Positions 25,334 to 32,660 of a stretch of 64,000 nucleotides of DNA are shown in pieces; the first letter of the stretch is position 1; every line of letters starts with the position of its first letter. Source of the DNA: an uncultured bacterium (lineage in GTDB: Bacteria; Bacillota; Clostridia; Lachnospirales; Lachnospiraceae); assembly GCA_905216215.1 (NCBI GenBank), contig CAJMSZ010000008.1:1-64000 (forward strand), in the 5' to 3' direction. A program made the translations under genes and the position numbers. The notes beneath the pieces are model-generated. The model was not told the DNA's origin. It worked only from the letters and a program-made list of their open reading frames with translations, and ran no database searches.

Positions 25334-27127
25334 ATGTATTATTCAGCAGGAACTTATGAAGCATTCGCAAAACCAGAAAAACCAGAAGGAGCTGACCGGA
25401 AATCAGCATACATTATCGGAACAGGACTTGCAGGACTTTCTGCAGCATTTTATCTTGTAAGAGACGGACAGGTGAAGGGAGAACGGATTCATCTTCTCGA
25501 AAAACTTGACCTTGCAGGCGGAAGTTGTGACGGAAGAAAGGATATCCGAAAAGGCTTTTACATGAGAGGCGGCAGAGAGATGGATAATCATTTTGAATGC
25601 ATGTGGGATATGTTCCGCGATGTGCCATCTATTGAAACTCCAGGCATTTCCGTACTGGATGAATATTATTGGTTAAACAAGCATGACCCGAACTATTCCC
25701 TGTGCCGTGCCTCAGAAAAATGTGGACAGGATGCACATACAGACAAGAAATTTACACTGGACAAAGAATCAGCAATGGCTCTTTCGAAGCTATTTATGAC
25801 ACCGGAAAAAGATCTGGAGGATAAGAAAATCAGTGAAGTACTTCCGGATTCCTTCTGGAGCACCAATTTCTGGTTATACTGGCAGACCATGTTTGCATTC
25901 CAGAAATGGTCTTCCGCTCTGGAAATGAAGCGGTATTTATGCAGATATTGCCATCACATCGATGGACTTCCTGATTTTACAGCCCTTCGTTTTACCAAAT
26001 ATAATCAGTATGAGAGCATGATTCTTCCACTTGTAAAATATCTGGAAAGCCACGGAGTAACTGTGGAATATGGAATCGATGTGAAAAATGTCATTATCAA
26101 GGATGAAAATGGCAGAAAAGTTGCCACTCAGATTGTTTACGAAAAAGATGGAAAGACTGACACTATCGACCTGGTAGAAGATGATCTGGTATTTATTACA
26201 AACGGATGCTGTACCGATACTTCCTGCTACGGAGATCAGAATACCGCACCAGACCTCAGTAATATCAAAAATGGGGTAGGTGAGTCCTGGGATTTGTGGA
26301 AGAACATCGCTGCACAGGCAAAACATGGGGAATACGGTAATCCGGATAAATTCTGCAGTGATTACGAAGCAACCAACTGGATGAGTGCAACAGTAGAGAC
26401 TTCAGATGAAGAAATCATCCAGAAGATTATCGGGGTCTGCAAGAGAGACCCAAGAGAAGGAAAAGTGACAACCGGTGGAATAGTCACGGTAAAAGACAGC
26501 ATGGATAACTGGTATCTTTCCTGGACCATTAACCGCCAGCCACAGTTCAAGGCGCAGAATAAGGATACCGTTCTGGTATGGGTTTATGCACTTTCTACCA
26601 ATAAGGCAGGAAATTATGTAAAGAAAGCAATGCGTAACTGTACTGGTGAAGAAGTTTGCCGTGAATGGCTGTATCACATTGGAGCACCGAAGGATAAGAT
26701 TGATGACTGGGCAAAGAACCGTTGCAATACCACGACTTGTTTCATGCCTTATATTAACGCATTCTTCCAGCCGAGAAAGGAAAAAGACAGACCACTGGTT
26801 GTTCCAAAAGGAGCAGTCAACTTCGCCTTCCTTGGTCAGTTTGCAGAAACTCCAAGAGACACCATTTTCACAACAGAATACTCTATCCGTACCGGTATGG
26901 AAGCAGTATATACCCTTCTGAATGTAGACAGAGGTGTGCCGGAAGTCTGGGGCTCCAAGTATGATGTAAGAGAATTGCTTCGTGCGGCATACTATGCGAT
27001 CGATAAGAAAACAATCGACCAGGTTCCATTATCCTTCAAAGAAAAAATGCTTTTAAAAGCAGTTTTAAAAGCAGTCAAAGGTACCGATGTGGAAATTCTA
27101 CTGAAAGAAAGTGGATTAATAAAATAG
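25334..27127 (+). CDS. Oleate hydratase (MCRA family)
   Basis: About 597 residues from ATG 25334 with GGAAG upstream; the in-frame ATG at 25304 lies at the repeat edge and adds ten residues unlike the family. FAD-binding IIGTGLAGLSAAFYL is near the N terminus, and the family hallmark RGGREMDNHFECMWD, which includes a catalytic-site Glu, is intact. The enzyme adds water to the cis-9 double bond of unsaturated fatty acids to give 10-hydroxy acids, a detoxification reaction common in gut bacteria. Flanked by broken genes and repeats, which hints at acquisition. Confidence 0.95.
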   Translation: MYYSAGTYEAFAKPEKPEGADRKSAYIIGTGLAGLSAAFYLVRDGQVKGERIHLLEKLDLAGGSCDGRKDIRKGFYMRGGREMDNHFECMWDMFRDVPSIETPGISVLDEYYWLNKHDPNYSLCRASEKCGQDAHTDKKFTLDKESAMALSKLFMTPEKDLEDKKISEVLPDSFWSTNFWLYWQTMFAFQKWSSALEMKRYLCRYCHHIDGLPDFTALRFTKYNQYESMILPLVKYLESHGVTVEYGIDVKNVIIKDENGRKVATQIVYEKDGKTDTIDLVEDDLVFITNGCCTDTSCYGDQNTAPDLSNIKNGVGESWDLWKNIAAQAKHGEYGNPDKFCSDYEATNWMSATVETSDEEIIQKIIGVCKRDPREGKVTTGGIVTVKDSMDNWYLSWTINRQPQFKAQNKDTVLVWVYALSTNKAGNYVKKAMRNCTGEEVCREWLYHIGAPKDKIDDWAKNRCNTTTCFMPYINAFFQPRKEKDRPLVVPKGAVNFAFLGQFAETPRDTIFTTEYSIRTGMEAVYTLLNVDRGVPEVWGSKYDVRELLRAAYYAIDKKTIDQVPLSFKEKMLLKAVLKAVKGTDVEILLKESGLIK

Positions 27128-27155
27128 AAATTGTTCAATATAGAAATTCGAAAGA

Positions 27156-27190
27156 GGAAGTATCTCAGGTGTTGGGATACTTCCCCTTTT
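27156..27190 (+). terminator. Rho-independent terminator after oleate hydratase
   Basis: GGAAGTATC (27156-27164) pairs with GATACTTCC (27176-27184), followed by CCTTTTT. Confidence 0.85.
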
Positions 27191-27200
27191 TGTGCTATAA

Positions 27201-27332
27201 TTAGCAAAGGAAAGATTTGGCTTTGGTCCTATGGGAGTCTGGATTGGAATGTTCGCAGACTGGACGGTGAGAGCAGTTGTATTTACATACCGGTTCCGTA
27301 GCAGAAAATGGATGGAACATCAGGTGATCTAA
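27201..27332 (+). pseudogene. 3' remnant of a MATE efflux gene
   Basis: Forty-odd codons ending in TAA read FGPMGVWIGMFADWTVRAVV, then FTYRFRSRKW. This is the last membrane helix and positively charged tail typical of MATE transporters. There is no start or preceding sequence. A complete MATE gene lies 1 kb away on the other strand, but this stub is not its mirror. The segment marks gene loss in this region. Confidence 0.7.
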
Positions 27333-27381
27333 GAGGGGGAAAAGATAAAATGACTGAATGGGAAAAAGGGAGGTAATTTTA

Positions 27382-27765
27382 ATGAACAAACATGTAGAAA
27401 AAGCGATGGAACTTAGAAACACAGAACCCATGGTATGCAATTGTGCACAGACTATTCTTCGAGTGTATGCAGAGGAATTAGGTTTGTCAGAAAAACAGGC
27501 AGACGAAATCGGTGCGAATTTTGGTGGTGGTATGAAATGTGGCAGTGTCTGTGGAGCAGTCACCAGTGCTCTCATGGTTCTTGGGGCGAAAGGAATTGTT
27601 GAACCATCCAAACTGAACGCATTTCGTAAAAAAATTGCAGAAAATCACGATGGATATCTTAATTGCGTAGACCTCTTGCGCGCAAATGCAGCAAAGGGTG
27701 GAGATAAAAAGACCCATTGCGACCACATGATACAAGAAGCAATTGAAATAATAGATGAAATGTAA
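27382..27765 (+). CDS. C_GCAxxG_C_C family redox-type protein
   Basis: 127 residues from ATG 27382 (GGGAGG upstream; an ATG at 27358 adds eight residues without a site). It contains the family motif: NCAQTIL, then FGGGMKCGSVCGAVTSAL, then a distal Cys (NCVDLL) and CDH near the end. Members are thought to be redox or metal-associated proteins in anaerobes; no reaction is established. It stands alone between a MATE stub and a small membrane protein. Confidence 0.85.
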   Translation: MNKHVEKAMELRNTEPMVCNCAQTILRVYAEELGLSEKQADEIGANFGGGMKCGSVCGAVTSALMVLGAKGIVEPSKLNAFRKKIAENHDGYLNCVDLLRANAAKGGDKKTHCDHMIQEAIEIIDEM

Positions 27766-27804
27766 TTATAAGTTGACCTATGAGATGAAGAAACAGGTGA
27801 TGAA

Positions 27805-28116
27805 ATGAGTAGAGAAAATAAACTGACAACAAGGATTTTTGCAGTTGTAATCATTACTTTTGGAATTATATTTGGCAGTACATGGAACAGTATAGGATTT
27901 TGCCTTGGAGAATATATTTTTTCTACCGTTGGTCTTCCTGTTTGGTCAGGAGGAACGGGTGGAATCCATTATCCGGGAATAATTGGACTTGCTTTCATAC
28001 TTGTTGGGACAGGCATATGGAATACTACTTTATCGAAAAAAACTCGTACATGGATATGGGGGATTGTAATTACACTGTTTATGGTTATCAATGTTTTGTA
28101 TGTTTATTTAAAATGA
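27805..28116 (+). CDS. Small membrane protein of unknown function
   Basis: 103 residues with three predicted membrane segments (IFAVVIITFGIIFGS, IIGLAFILVGTGIW, TWIWGIVITLFMVINVLYVYL) and a Gly-rich loop (WSGGTGGIHYPG). AGGTGA lies before the ATG. No family recognised. The stop codon falls at the start of a dispersed repeat copy. Confidence 0.6.
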   Translation: MSRENKLTTRIFAVVIITFGIIFGSTWNSIGFCLGEYIFSTVGLPVWSGGTGGIHYPGIIGLAFILVGTGIWNTTLSKKTRTWIWGIVITLFMVINVLYVYLK

Positions 28117-28184
28117 TGTTGGGTTCAAAATCTACAACTATGATGCCTGCGGATTGTTCCGTGTTTTGCACTTCCACAATCCTG
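28112..28184 (+). repeat. Dispersed repeat, copy 2 (plus orientation)
   Basis: 73 bases that match 63849-63921 at all but about seven positions. The core stem GGATTGT (28151-28157) pairs with ACAATCC (28176-28182), with an inner GTGT-ttt-GCAC hairpin. In copy 3 the inner stem is GTGC/GCAC, so the stem is kept by a G-U to G-C change. Confidence 0.8.
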
Positions 28185-28196
28185 GCATCGTTAAAA

Positions 28197-29546
28197 TTAA
28201 ATTTGAACTTTCTTATGTTTTTTGTGATTCAGATACAGGTAGAAGCCGATATTTAAAATTACACCTACAATAGTTGATATTGGAGCAGCCAGACCTATTT
28301 TGGTTAAATTGGTGTCTGGCAGAATGCTCATGTAGTATGCCAAAGGAAGCCTTACGAGCAGAGTCTGGATCAGTCCCTGAGCCATAACCCATACGGTTTT
28401 ATTATTTCCATTAAAATAACCAACCATACTAAAGAGTACTGCTGTAACAATCGTTTCCAGTGCGAATCCCTTCAGATAGTCATATCCATTTAGAATTACC
28501 ACTGCATCCGTAGAGAAAAATCCGGACAGAACGTCCCCTTTCAACAGAATAAGGGCAAATACCATACAGCCTACAACCAGTCCTACTCCGATACCGGTAA
28601 ACATGGATCGTTTTGCACGTTCCGGTTTTCCGGCACCAATATTCTGTGAAACAAAGGAAGCCATAGACTGCATCAGGGCACTTGGCACTAACATAGCAAA
28701 GTTTACAATTTTACATGCAACCCCATATCCGGAAGAAGCCTCCAGACCAAGGCGGTTGACGAAAGCACAGAGGGCAAGGAAAGAAACCTGTGTCAAAAAT
28801 TCCTGAAGTGCCAGTGGAAGTCCAATTTCAAGAAATTTCTTACACTGCAGATTCAAGCGGAAATCTGTTTTGGCAATGGTAAATGGCAAGTCTTTCTTTA
28901 TCAAAAGAACAATGGCAAATATGACACTGAGGGCCTGGGCAGCAACCGTTGCAATTGCAGCACCTGCAGCATCCATATGAAGTCCGGCTACAAGTATTAA
29001 ATCACCGAAAATATTTACAATACATGCCACTAAAACGAAGAGCAGAGGTGATTGGCTGTCTCCTAAGCCTCTGAATATGGCAGATAACAGATTGTAAGCT
29101 ACAATAAAGAAAATACCACTTCCACAAATACGCACATAACTAGCGGTTAAGTCTACTGCTTCAGTTGGTGCCTGCATAAGTACGGAAATCGGGCGTGCAA
29201 AGCATACCATAATAAGGAACAGGACAACAGAAATGAGTGTAAACACAATTGCGGCACCACCAATTACACTTCCAATCTGCTCTGGTTTTTTCTCTCCTAA
29301 GTAACGTGCAATCAGAACCGTGATTCCCATGGCAAACTGAATGACTACGAAGGTAACAAGATTCAATACCTGACTTCCTGTTGAAACCGCAGAAAGACCG
29401 GAGGTAGAACCGAATCTTCCAACGACCAGCAAATCTACAGCTCCATATGCGGCCTGAAGGATGAGTGCTCCAAGAATGGGAATCATAAATGCAATTAATT
29501 TTTTCAAGATACTTCCCTGTGTAAAGTCTGCTTTATTATCTGTCAT
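28197..29546 (-). CDS. MATE family efflux transporter
   Basis: About 449 residues from ATG 29546, with AAAGGAGAG upstream. Twelve membrane segments in two halves (first half begins KLIAFMIPILGALILQAAYGAVD; second begins FLEIGLPLALQEF). Drug or metabolite/Na+ antiporter family; substrate unknown. Its start overlaps the end of the marR gene by 11 bases, so it is probably controlled by that repressor. Confidence 0.92.
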   Translation of the reverse strand: MTDNKADFTQGSILKKLIAFMIPILGALILQAAYGAVDLLVVGRFGSTSGLSAVSTGSQVLNLVTFVVIQFAMGITVLIARYLGEKKPEQIGSVIGGAAIVFTLISVVLFLIMVCFARPISVLMQAPTEAVDLTASYVRICGSGIFFIVAYNLLSAIFRGLGDSQSPLLFVLVACIVNIFGDLILVAGLHMDAAGAAIATVAAQALSVIFAIVLLIKKDLPFTIAKTDFRLNLQCKKFLEIGLPLALQEFLTQVSFLALCAFVNRLGLEASSGYGVACKIVNFAMLVPSALMQSMASFVSQNIGAGKPERAKRSMFTGIGVGLVVGCMVFALILLKGDVLSGFFSTDAVVILNGYDYLKGFALETIVTAVLFSMVGYFNGNNKTVWVMAQGLIQTLLVRLPLAYYMSILPDTNLTKIGLAAPISTIVGVILNIGFYLYLNHKKHKKVQI

Positions 29547-29988
29547 GTTGCTCTCTCCTTTCGCACATAATCCGGTAAAATTTTTCAATGGTCTGAATCA
29601 TACAATCTGCATCTTCTTCCGAAATCTCTGCAAGACAAGGAGAAAGTTCACTAAAATACTGTTCATCATATTTTCTGGAAAGTTTTTCTCCTTCTTCTGT
29701 AATGGAAAGGTAGGTAACTCGCCCGTCCTTGCGGGAAGCAATTTTCTGAAGCAGTCCTTTTTGTTCCATTTCCTTAATTGTTCTGGTGACACCCGGACGT
29801 GGAAGACTTAAGGCGTCACTGATATCCGATACTTTTACCTGAATACCCTGTTTTGAAAGGGAATGAATGACATCCATATATTGAATATAGGAAGGCATAA
29901 TTCCTTTTGGTAGTGCAGGTAGCATTTCGCGTATTCGCTTTGCCTGATAAAAGGCATCAAACATTCTTTTCACTTTTTCATTTGTCAT
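29536..29988 (-). CDS. MarR family transcriptional regulator
   Basis: 150 residues with a winged helix (VKVSDISDALSLPRPGVTRTIKEM and the wing ASRKDGRVTYLSIT). First gene of a two-gene unit with the MATE transporter. A palindrome covering the promoter -10 is a likely self-operator. GGAGAAA precedes the ATG. Confidence 0.92.
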   Translation of the reverse strand: MTNEKVKRMFDAFYQAKRIREMLPALPKGIMPSYIQYMDVIHSLSKQGIQVKVSDISDALSLPRPGVTRTIKEMEQKGLLQKIASRKDGRVTYLSITEEGEKLSRKYDEQYFSELSPCLAEISEEDADCMIQTIEKFYRIMCERREQHDR

Positions 29989-30015
29989 AATGGTTTCTCC
30001 TCTATAATGGTAAAG

Positions 30016-30047
30016 TAATTATCTTTGATAATTACCGAAGATAATTA
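30016..30047 (-). promoter_or_regulatory. Probable MarR operator
   Basis: TAATTATC (30016-30023), TTT, GATAATTA (30027-30034) is a perfect 8-bp dyad, and a third GATAATTA half-site lies at 30040-30047 over the -10 box. Position and symmetry fit autorepression. Confidence 0.6.
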
Positions 30048-30072
30048 TATAGAGAATGTTTTCCTTTGTCAA
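30044..30072 (-). promoter_or_regulatory. Sigma-A promoter of marR-MATE
   Basis: On the minus strand TTGACA (complement of 30067-30072), 17 bases, TATAAT (complement of 30044-30049): both boxes are perfect consensus. Confidence 0.85.
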
Positions 30073-30104
30073 TCATAAATAAAGGGAAATATAAACTTAA
30101 ATAA

Positions 30105-30138
30105 GCACCAACAGAAAGAAAAACTTTCGGAAGGTGCC
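30105..30138 (-). terminator. Nested hairpin downstream of the RHH gene
   Basis: GCACC/GGTGC outer arms (30105-30109, 30134-30138) enclose GAAAG/CTTTC. On the minus strand it is followed by TTATTT. Likely 3' end of the small gene at 30176-30340. Confidence 0.5.
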
Positions 30139-30175
30139 TGCATGAACAGAATGATACATTTGGGCTCAAATGTTT

Positions 30176-30340
30176 TTATATTTTAGAATCAAATTTATGT
30201 GGCTGTGAAGTGATATGTTCTTTGAGAACAAGGTTTACATACTGGCTGAAAGAACGATCATCACTTTCAGCTAAAACTTTTACTTTTGCAATGACATCTG
30301 TATCTAATGTAATACTTACTTTTGTCTTTAGTGGTTTCAT
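30176..30340 (-). CDS. Small ribbon-helix-helix (Arc/CopG-like) protein
   Basis: 54 residues with a strong AAGGAGG site 6 bases before the ATG. The N terminus KTKVSITLDTDVIAKVKVLA is the beta strand plus helix A of ribbon-helix-helix proteins, and RSFSQYVNLVLKEHI is helix B. This is the size of an antitoxin or a plasmid/element copy-control repressor. No toxin gene is adjacent on the same strand; the divergent 85-residue gene begins 98 bases away. Confidence 0.75.
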   Translation of the reverse strand: MKPLKTKVSITLDTDVIAKVKVLAESDDRSFSQYVNLVLKEHITSQPHKFDSKI

Positions 30341-30437
30341 GTATATCCTCCTTTTTGGTAAAATATAACATTTTATAAGATAAGGTATTTAAAAATAGTA
30401 TAAAATAGGATAAAGTAGTATATATGGAGGAAGGAAG

Positions 30438-30695
30438 ATGAAAAAAGAAACAAAACATACACATACACTTACAGAAGAAGAAATTGAACGGTTCTGGCAA
30501 TTTGCTGAGGAAGATGACTTGGATTTCTATGAAAAAATTTTGATGAATCAATCCGAAGAATGTCAGCGTAAGTTTTTTAAGCAGTATTCGGATTTTTTTA
30601 GTGAATATAAATTAAATCCACTGAAGAATGAAAATGGGATACGATTGCTTCAGGATGATGCTGTCCGAGACCTAATGAGACGGATTGGTAAATAG
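30438..30695 (+). CDS. Hypothetical protein, 85 residues
   Basis: Starts after TGGAGGAAGGA. Highly charged, with many Glu, Phe and Lys (LTEEEIERFWQFAEEDDLDF), probably helical; no membrane segment or known motif. It is divergent from the RHH gene and followed 32 bases later by a 50-codon frame that ends in a terminator. It could belong to a small accessory module. Confidence 0.55.
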   Translation: MKKETKHTHTLTEEEIERFWQFAEEDDLDFYEKILMNQSEECQRKFFKQYSDFFSEYKLNPLKNENGIRLLQDDAVRDLMRRIGK

Positions 30696-30727
30696 AAATA
30701 TAATATAGGGTACTTACAAAGATGTAA

Positions 30728-30880
30728 ATGAAGAAAAATAGAGATAAAAGCAGATGGAAGGATCATTCCTGTGCTTGTGGTATCTCCGAAAAAGAAGATT
30801 GTTACGCTACACTTCTGTATATGAAAGAACACGCGGAAGAACTCGGCATCAATCCAAATCAGATTATGGCGAGAGGCTGA
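30728..30880 (+). CDS. Hypothetical protein, 50 residues
   Basis: A 50-codon frame with a CAC-type cysteine cluster (HSCACGISEKEDCY) and a helical tail. The ribosome site is weak. Its TGA lies in the loop of a good terminator, which supports it being the true last gene of the 30438-30880 unit. No family recognised. Confidence 0.4.
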   Translation: MKKNRDKSRWKDHSCACGISEKEDCYATLLYMKEHAEELGINPNQIMARG

Positions 30881-30900
30881 AAGGTCTCTCGTTTCTTTTT
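30870..30900 (+). terminator. Rho-independent terminator
   Basis: CGAGAG (30870-30875) pairs with CTCTCG (30886-30891), followed by TTTCTTTTT. Confidence 0.75.
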
Positions 30901-30940
30901 ACTCAATCGAGTAGCTATTCCCAAAGGAGAAGAATTTCGA

Positions 30941-31024
30941 ATGTCGACAGAAGAAAAAATAGAACAGTTGTTAAATGATTACGGAAATTTTATTTCCCGT
31001 ATGTGCTTTTTAGACAGGAGATGA
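30941..31024 (+). CDS. Possible 27-residue peptide or gene remnant
   Basis: AAAGGAGAAG precedes an ATG that opens 27 codons (starts MSTEEKIEQLLNDYGNFISR). The good ribosome site suggests the true 5' end of a gene whose remainder is gone. The start somewhat resembles the N terminus of small sigma-like proteins, but this is too short to assign. Confidence 0.3.
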   Translation: MSTEEKIEQLLNDYGNFISRMCFLDRR

Positions 31025-31109
31025 GAGGAAAATGAATATTCACAAAAATAAGATGCTATGGTATAATACAAGATACTGTATTAGGACTTCTTATGAGAGG
31101 AGCTGAAAT

Positions 31110-31422
31110 ATGGGAAAAGATTTAAAAGGCAAAGAACTTGGCAAGGGAATATCCCAATCAGGTTACCGTACGATACCCTTAACAGAAGAAGTGGTTGCTA
31201 TACTAAAAAAACAAAAAGAAAAGAATAAGAGGATTTCAGAAATTTCAACAGAATGGGAAGAATTTGTGTTTCTGTGTCGAAAAGGAACACCGGTCAAGAA
31301 CACTTCAGATGTTACTGGGCCATTCGAATATTGGAATTACAATGAACTTATATGTTCATACTACCGAGGAAGAAAAGAAAAAAGAAATGGACTTGGTAGC
31401 AGAAGCACTTATGGCAATGTAA
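31110..31422 (+). pseudogene. Tyrosine recombinase (integrase) remnant, internal deletion and frameshift
   Basis: The first frame reads YRTIPLTEEVVAILKKQKEK and FVFLCRKGTPVKNTS, which match the catalytic-domain region of Tn916/phage-type integrases. The sequence then jumps to a second frame reading LGHSNIGITMNLYVHTT, then EEEKKKEMDLV, ending at TAA 31422. This is the last catalytic motif with the nucleophilic Tyr. The HxLRH region between them is deleted, and the N-terminal domains are missing. It cannot encode an active recombinase. Confidence 0.85.
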
Positions 31423-31443
31423 TGGCCCACTAAATGGCCCACT
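31421..31443. repeat. Direct repeat at the integrase 3' end
   Basis: AATGGCCCACT occurs at 31421-31431 and again at 31433-31443. Tandem repeats of this sort at an integrase stop codon are common at element ends, so this is a candidate attachment-site scar. Confidence 0.5.
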
Positions 31444-31505
31444 TGCAAAAATAAGTATGCTGAAATCCCTTGAAATCTAAGGATTTATAGGAGGAAATAG
31501 AGAAA

Positions 31506-32606
31506 ATGAAATTAGGAATCGTGGGACTCCCAAACGTAGGAAAAAGTACATTGTTCAACTCACTGACAAAGGCAGGAGCAGAATCAGCAAATTATCCATT
31601 CTGTACTATCGACCCGAATGTGGGTGTGGTTACTGTACCGGATGAACGACTGGATGTGCTTGGCAAGATGTACAACACGAAGAAAATCGTTCCTGCAGCA
31701 ATTGAATTTGTAGATATTGCAGGACTTGTAAAAGGAGCATCCAAGGGAGAAGGTCTTGGAAACCAGTTCCTTGCAAATATCCGTGAAGTGGATGCGATTG
31801 TGCATGTAGTCAGATGTTTTGAAGACAGTAATATTGTCCATGTAGATGGAAGCATCAATCCGCTTCGTGATATTGAAACCATTAACTTTGAGTTGATATT
31901 TTCTGATATTGAAATTCTGGACAGAAGAATCGCAAAGGCAGCACGTGCGGCAAGAAATGATAAGATGATTGCCAAAGAGCTTGCCCTTATGGAAAAGGTA
32001 AAAGCACATCTGGAAGAAGGAAAGATGGCTAAGAGCTTTACGGATATCGCAGATGAAGACGAGCAGGCATGGCTCGACAGCTATAATCTTCTCACATACA
32101 AGCCGGTTATTTTTGCGGCAAATGTAACCGAAGATGATTTGGCAAATGACGGAGCAGACAACAAGGGCGTACAGGATGTCCGTGAGTATGCTGCCCGTGA
32201 AGGCTGTGAAGTATTTGTAGTCTGTGCCCAGATTGAACAGGAAATTGCAGAGCTTGACGATGATGAGAAGAAGATGTTCTTAGAAGACTTGGGACTTAAA
32301 GAATCCGGTCTTGAGAAGCTAATCAAGGCAAGCTATAGTCTGCTTGGACTTATCAGCTACCTGACAGCAGGTGAGCCGGAGTGTCGGGCATGGACCATCA
32401 AGAAAAATACCAAAGCGCCACAGGCAGCAGGAAAGATTCATTCTGATTTTGAACGTGGATTTATCCGCGCAGAAATTGTTTCCTACGATGACCTTATGGC
32501 CTGCGGAACATACAATGCAGCAAAAGAAAAAGGTCTGGTTCGACTGGAAGGAAAGGACTATGTTGTGCAGGATGGTGATATCATTCACTTCCGTTTCAAT
32601 GTATAA
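31506..32606 (+). CDS. ychF: Redox-regulated ATPase YchF (Obg family)
   Basis: 366 residues. P-loop GLPNVGKSTLFN, DIAGLVKGASKGEGLGNQFL switch region, and NVTE replacing the NKxD of GTPases, the reason YchF prefers ATP. The coiled-coil and C-terminal TGS-type domain (KTKAPQAAGKIHSDFERGF region) are complete. Binds ribosomes; role in stress and translation. TAGGAGG precedes the ATG. It directly follows the integrase scar. Confidence 0.96.
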   Translation: MKLGIVGLPNVGKSTLFNSLTKAGAESANYPFCTIDPNVGVVTVPDERLDVLGKMYNTKKIVPAAIEFVDIAGLVKGASKGEGLGNQFLANIREVDAIVHVVRCFEDSNIVHVDGSINPLRDIETINFELIFSDIEILDRRIAKAARAARNDKMIAKELALMEKVKAHLEEGKMAKSFTDIADEDEQAWLDSYNLLTYKPVIFAANVTEDDLANDGADNKGVQDVREYAAREGCEVFVVCAQIEQEIAELDDDEKKMFLEDLGLKESGLEKLIKASYSLLGLISYLTAGEPECRAWTIKKNTKAPQAAGKIHSDFERGFIRAEIVSYDDLMACGTYNAAKEKGLVRLEGKDYVVQDGDIIHFRFNV

Positions 32607-32660
32607 TTTGCGGGGATTACGTGTATGAACAGTGTTTGTAAAAGAGAGGGAGTATAAGCA

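Noticed and set aside
25110..25409. 99-codon minus-strand frame over the oleate hydratase leader
   Set aside because: It lies within the dispersed repeat and overlaps the hydratase start; the composition follows the repeat, not a protein family.
27201..27332. Part of the MATE gene at 28197-29546
   Set aside because: It is on the opposite strand and encodes its own C-terminal helix, so it is a separate lost gene.
31110..31433. Intact small protein of 107 residues
   Set aside because: The C-terminal part is frame-shifted integrase sequence; the real homology continues in another frame to 31422.
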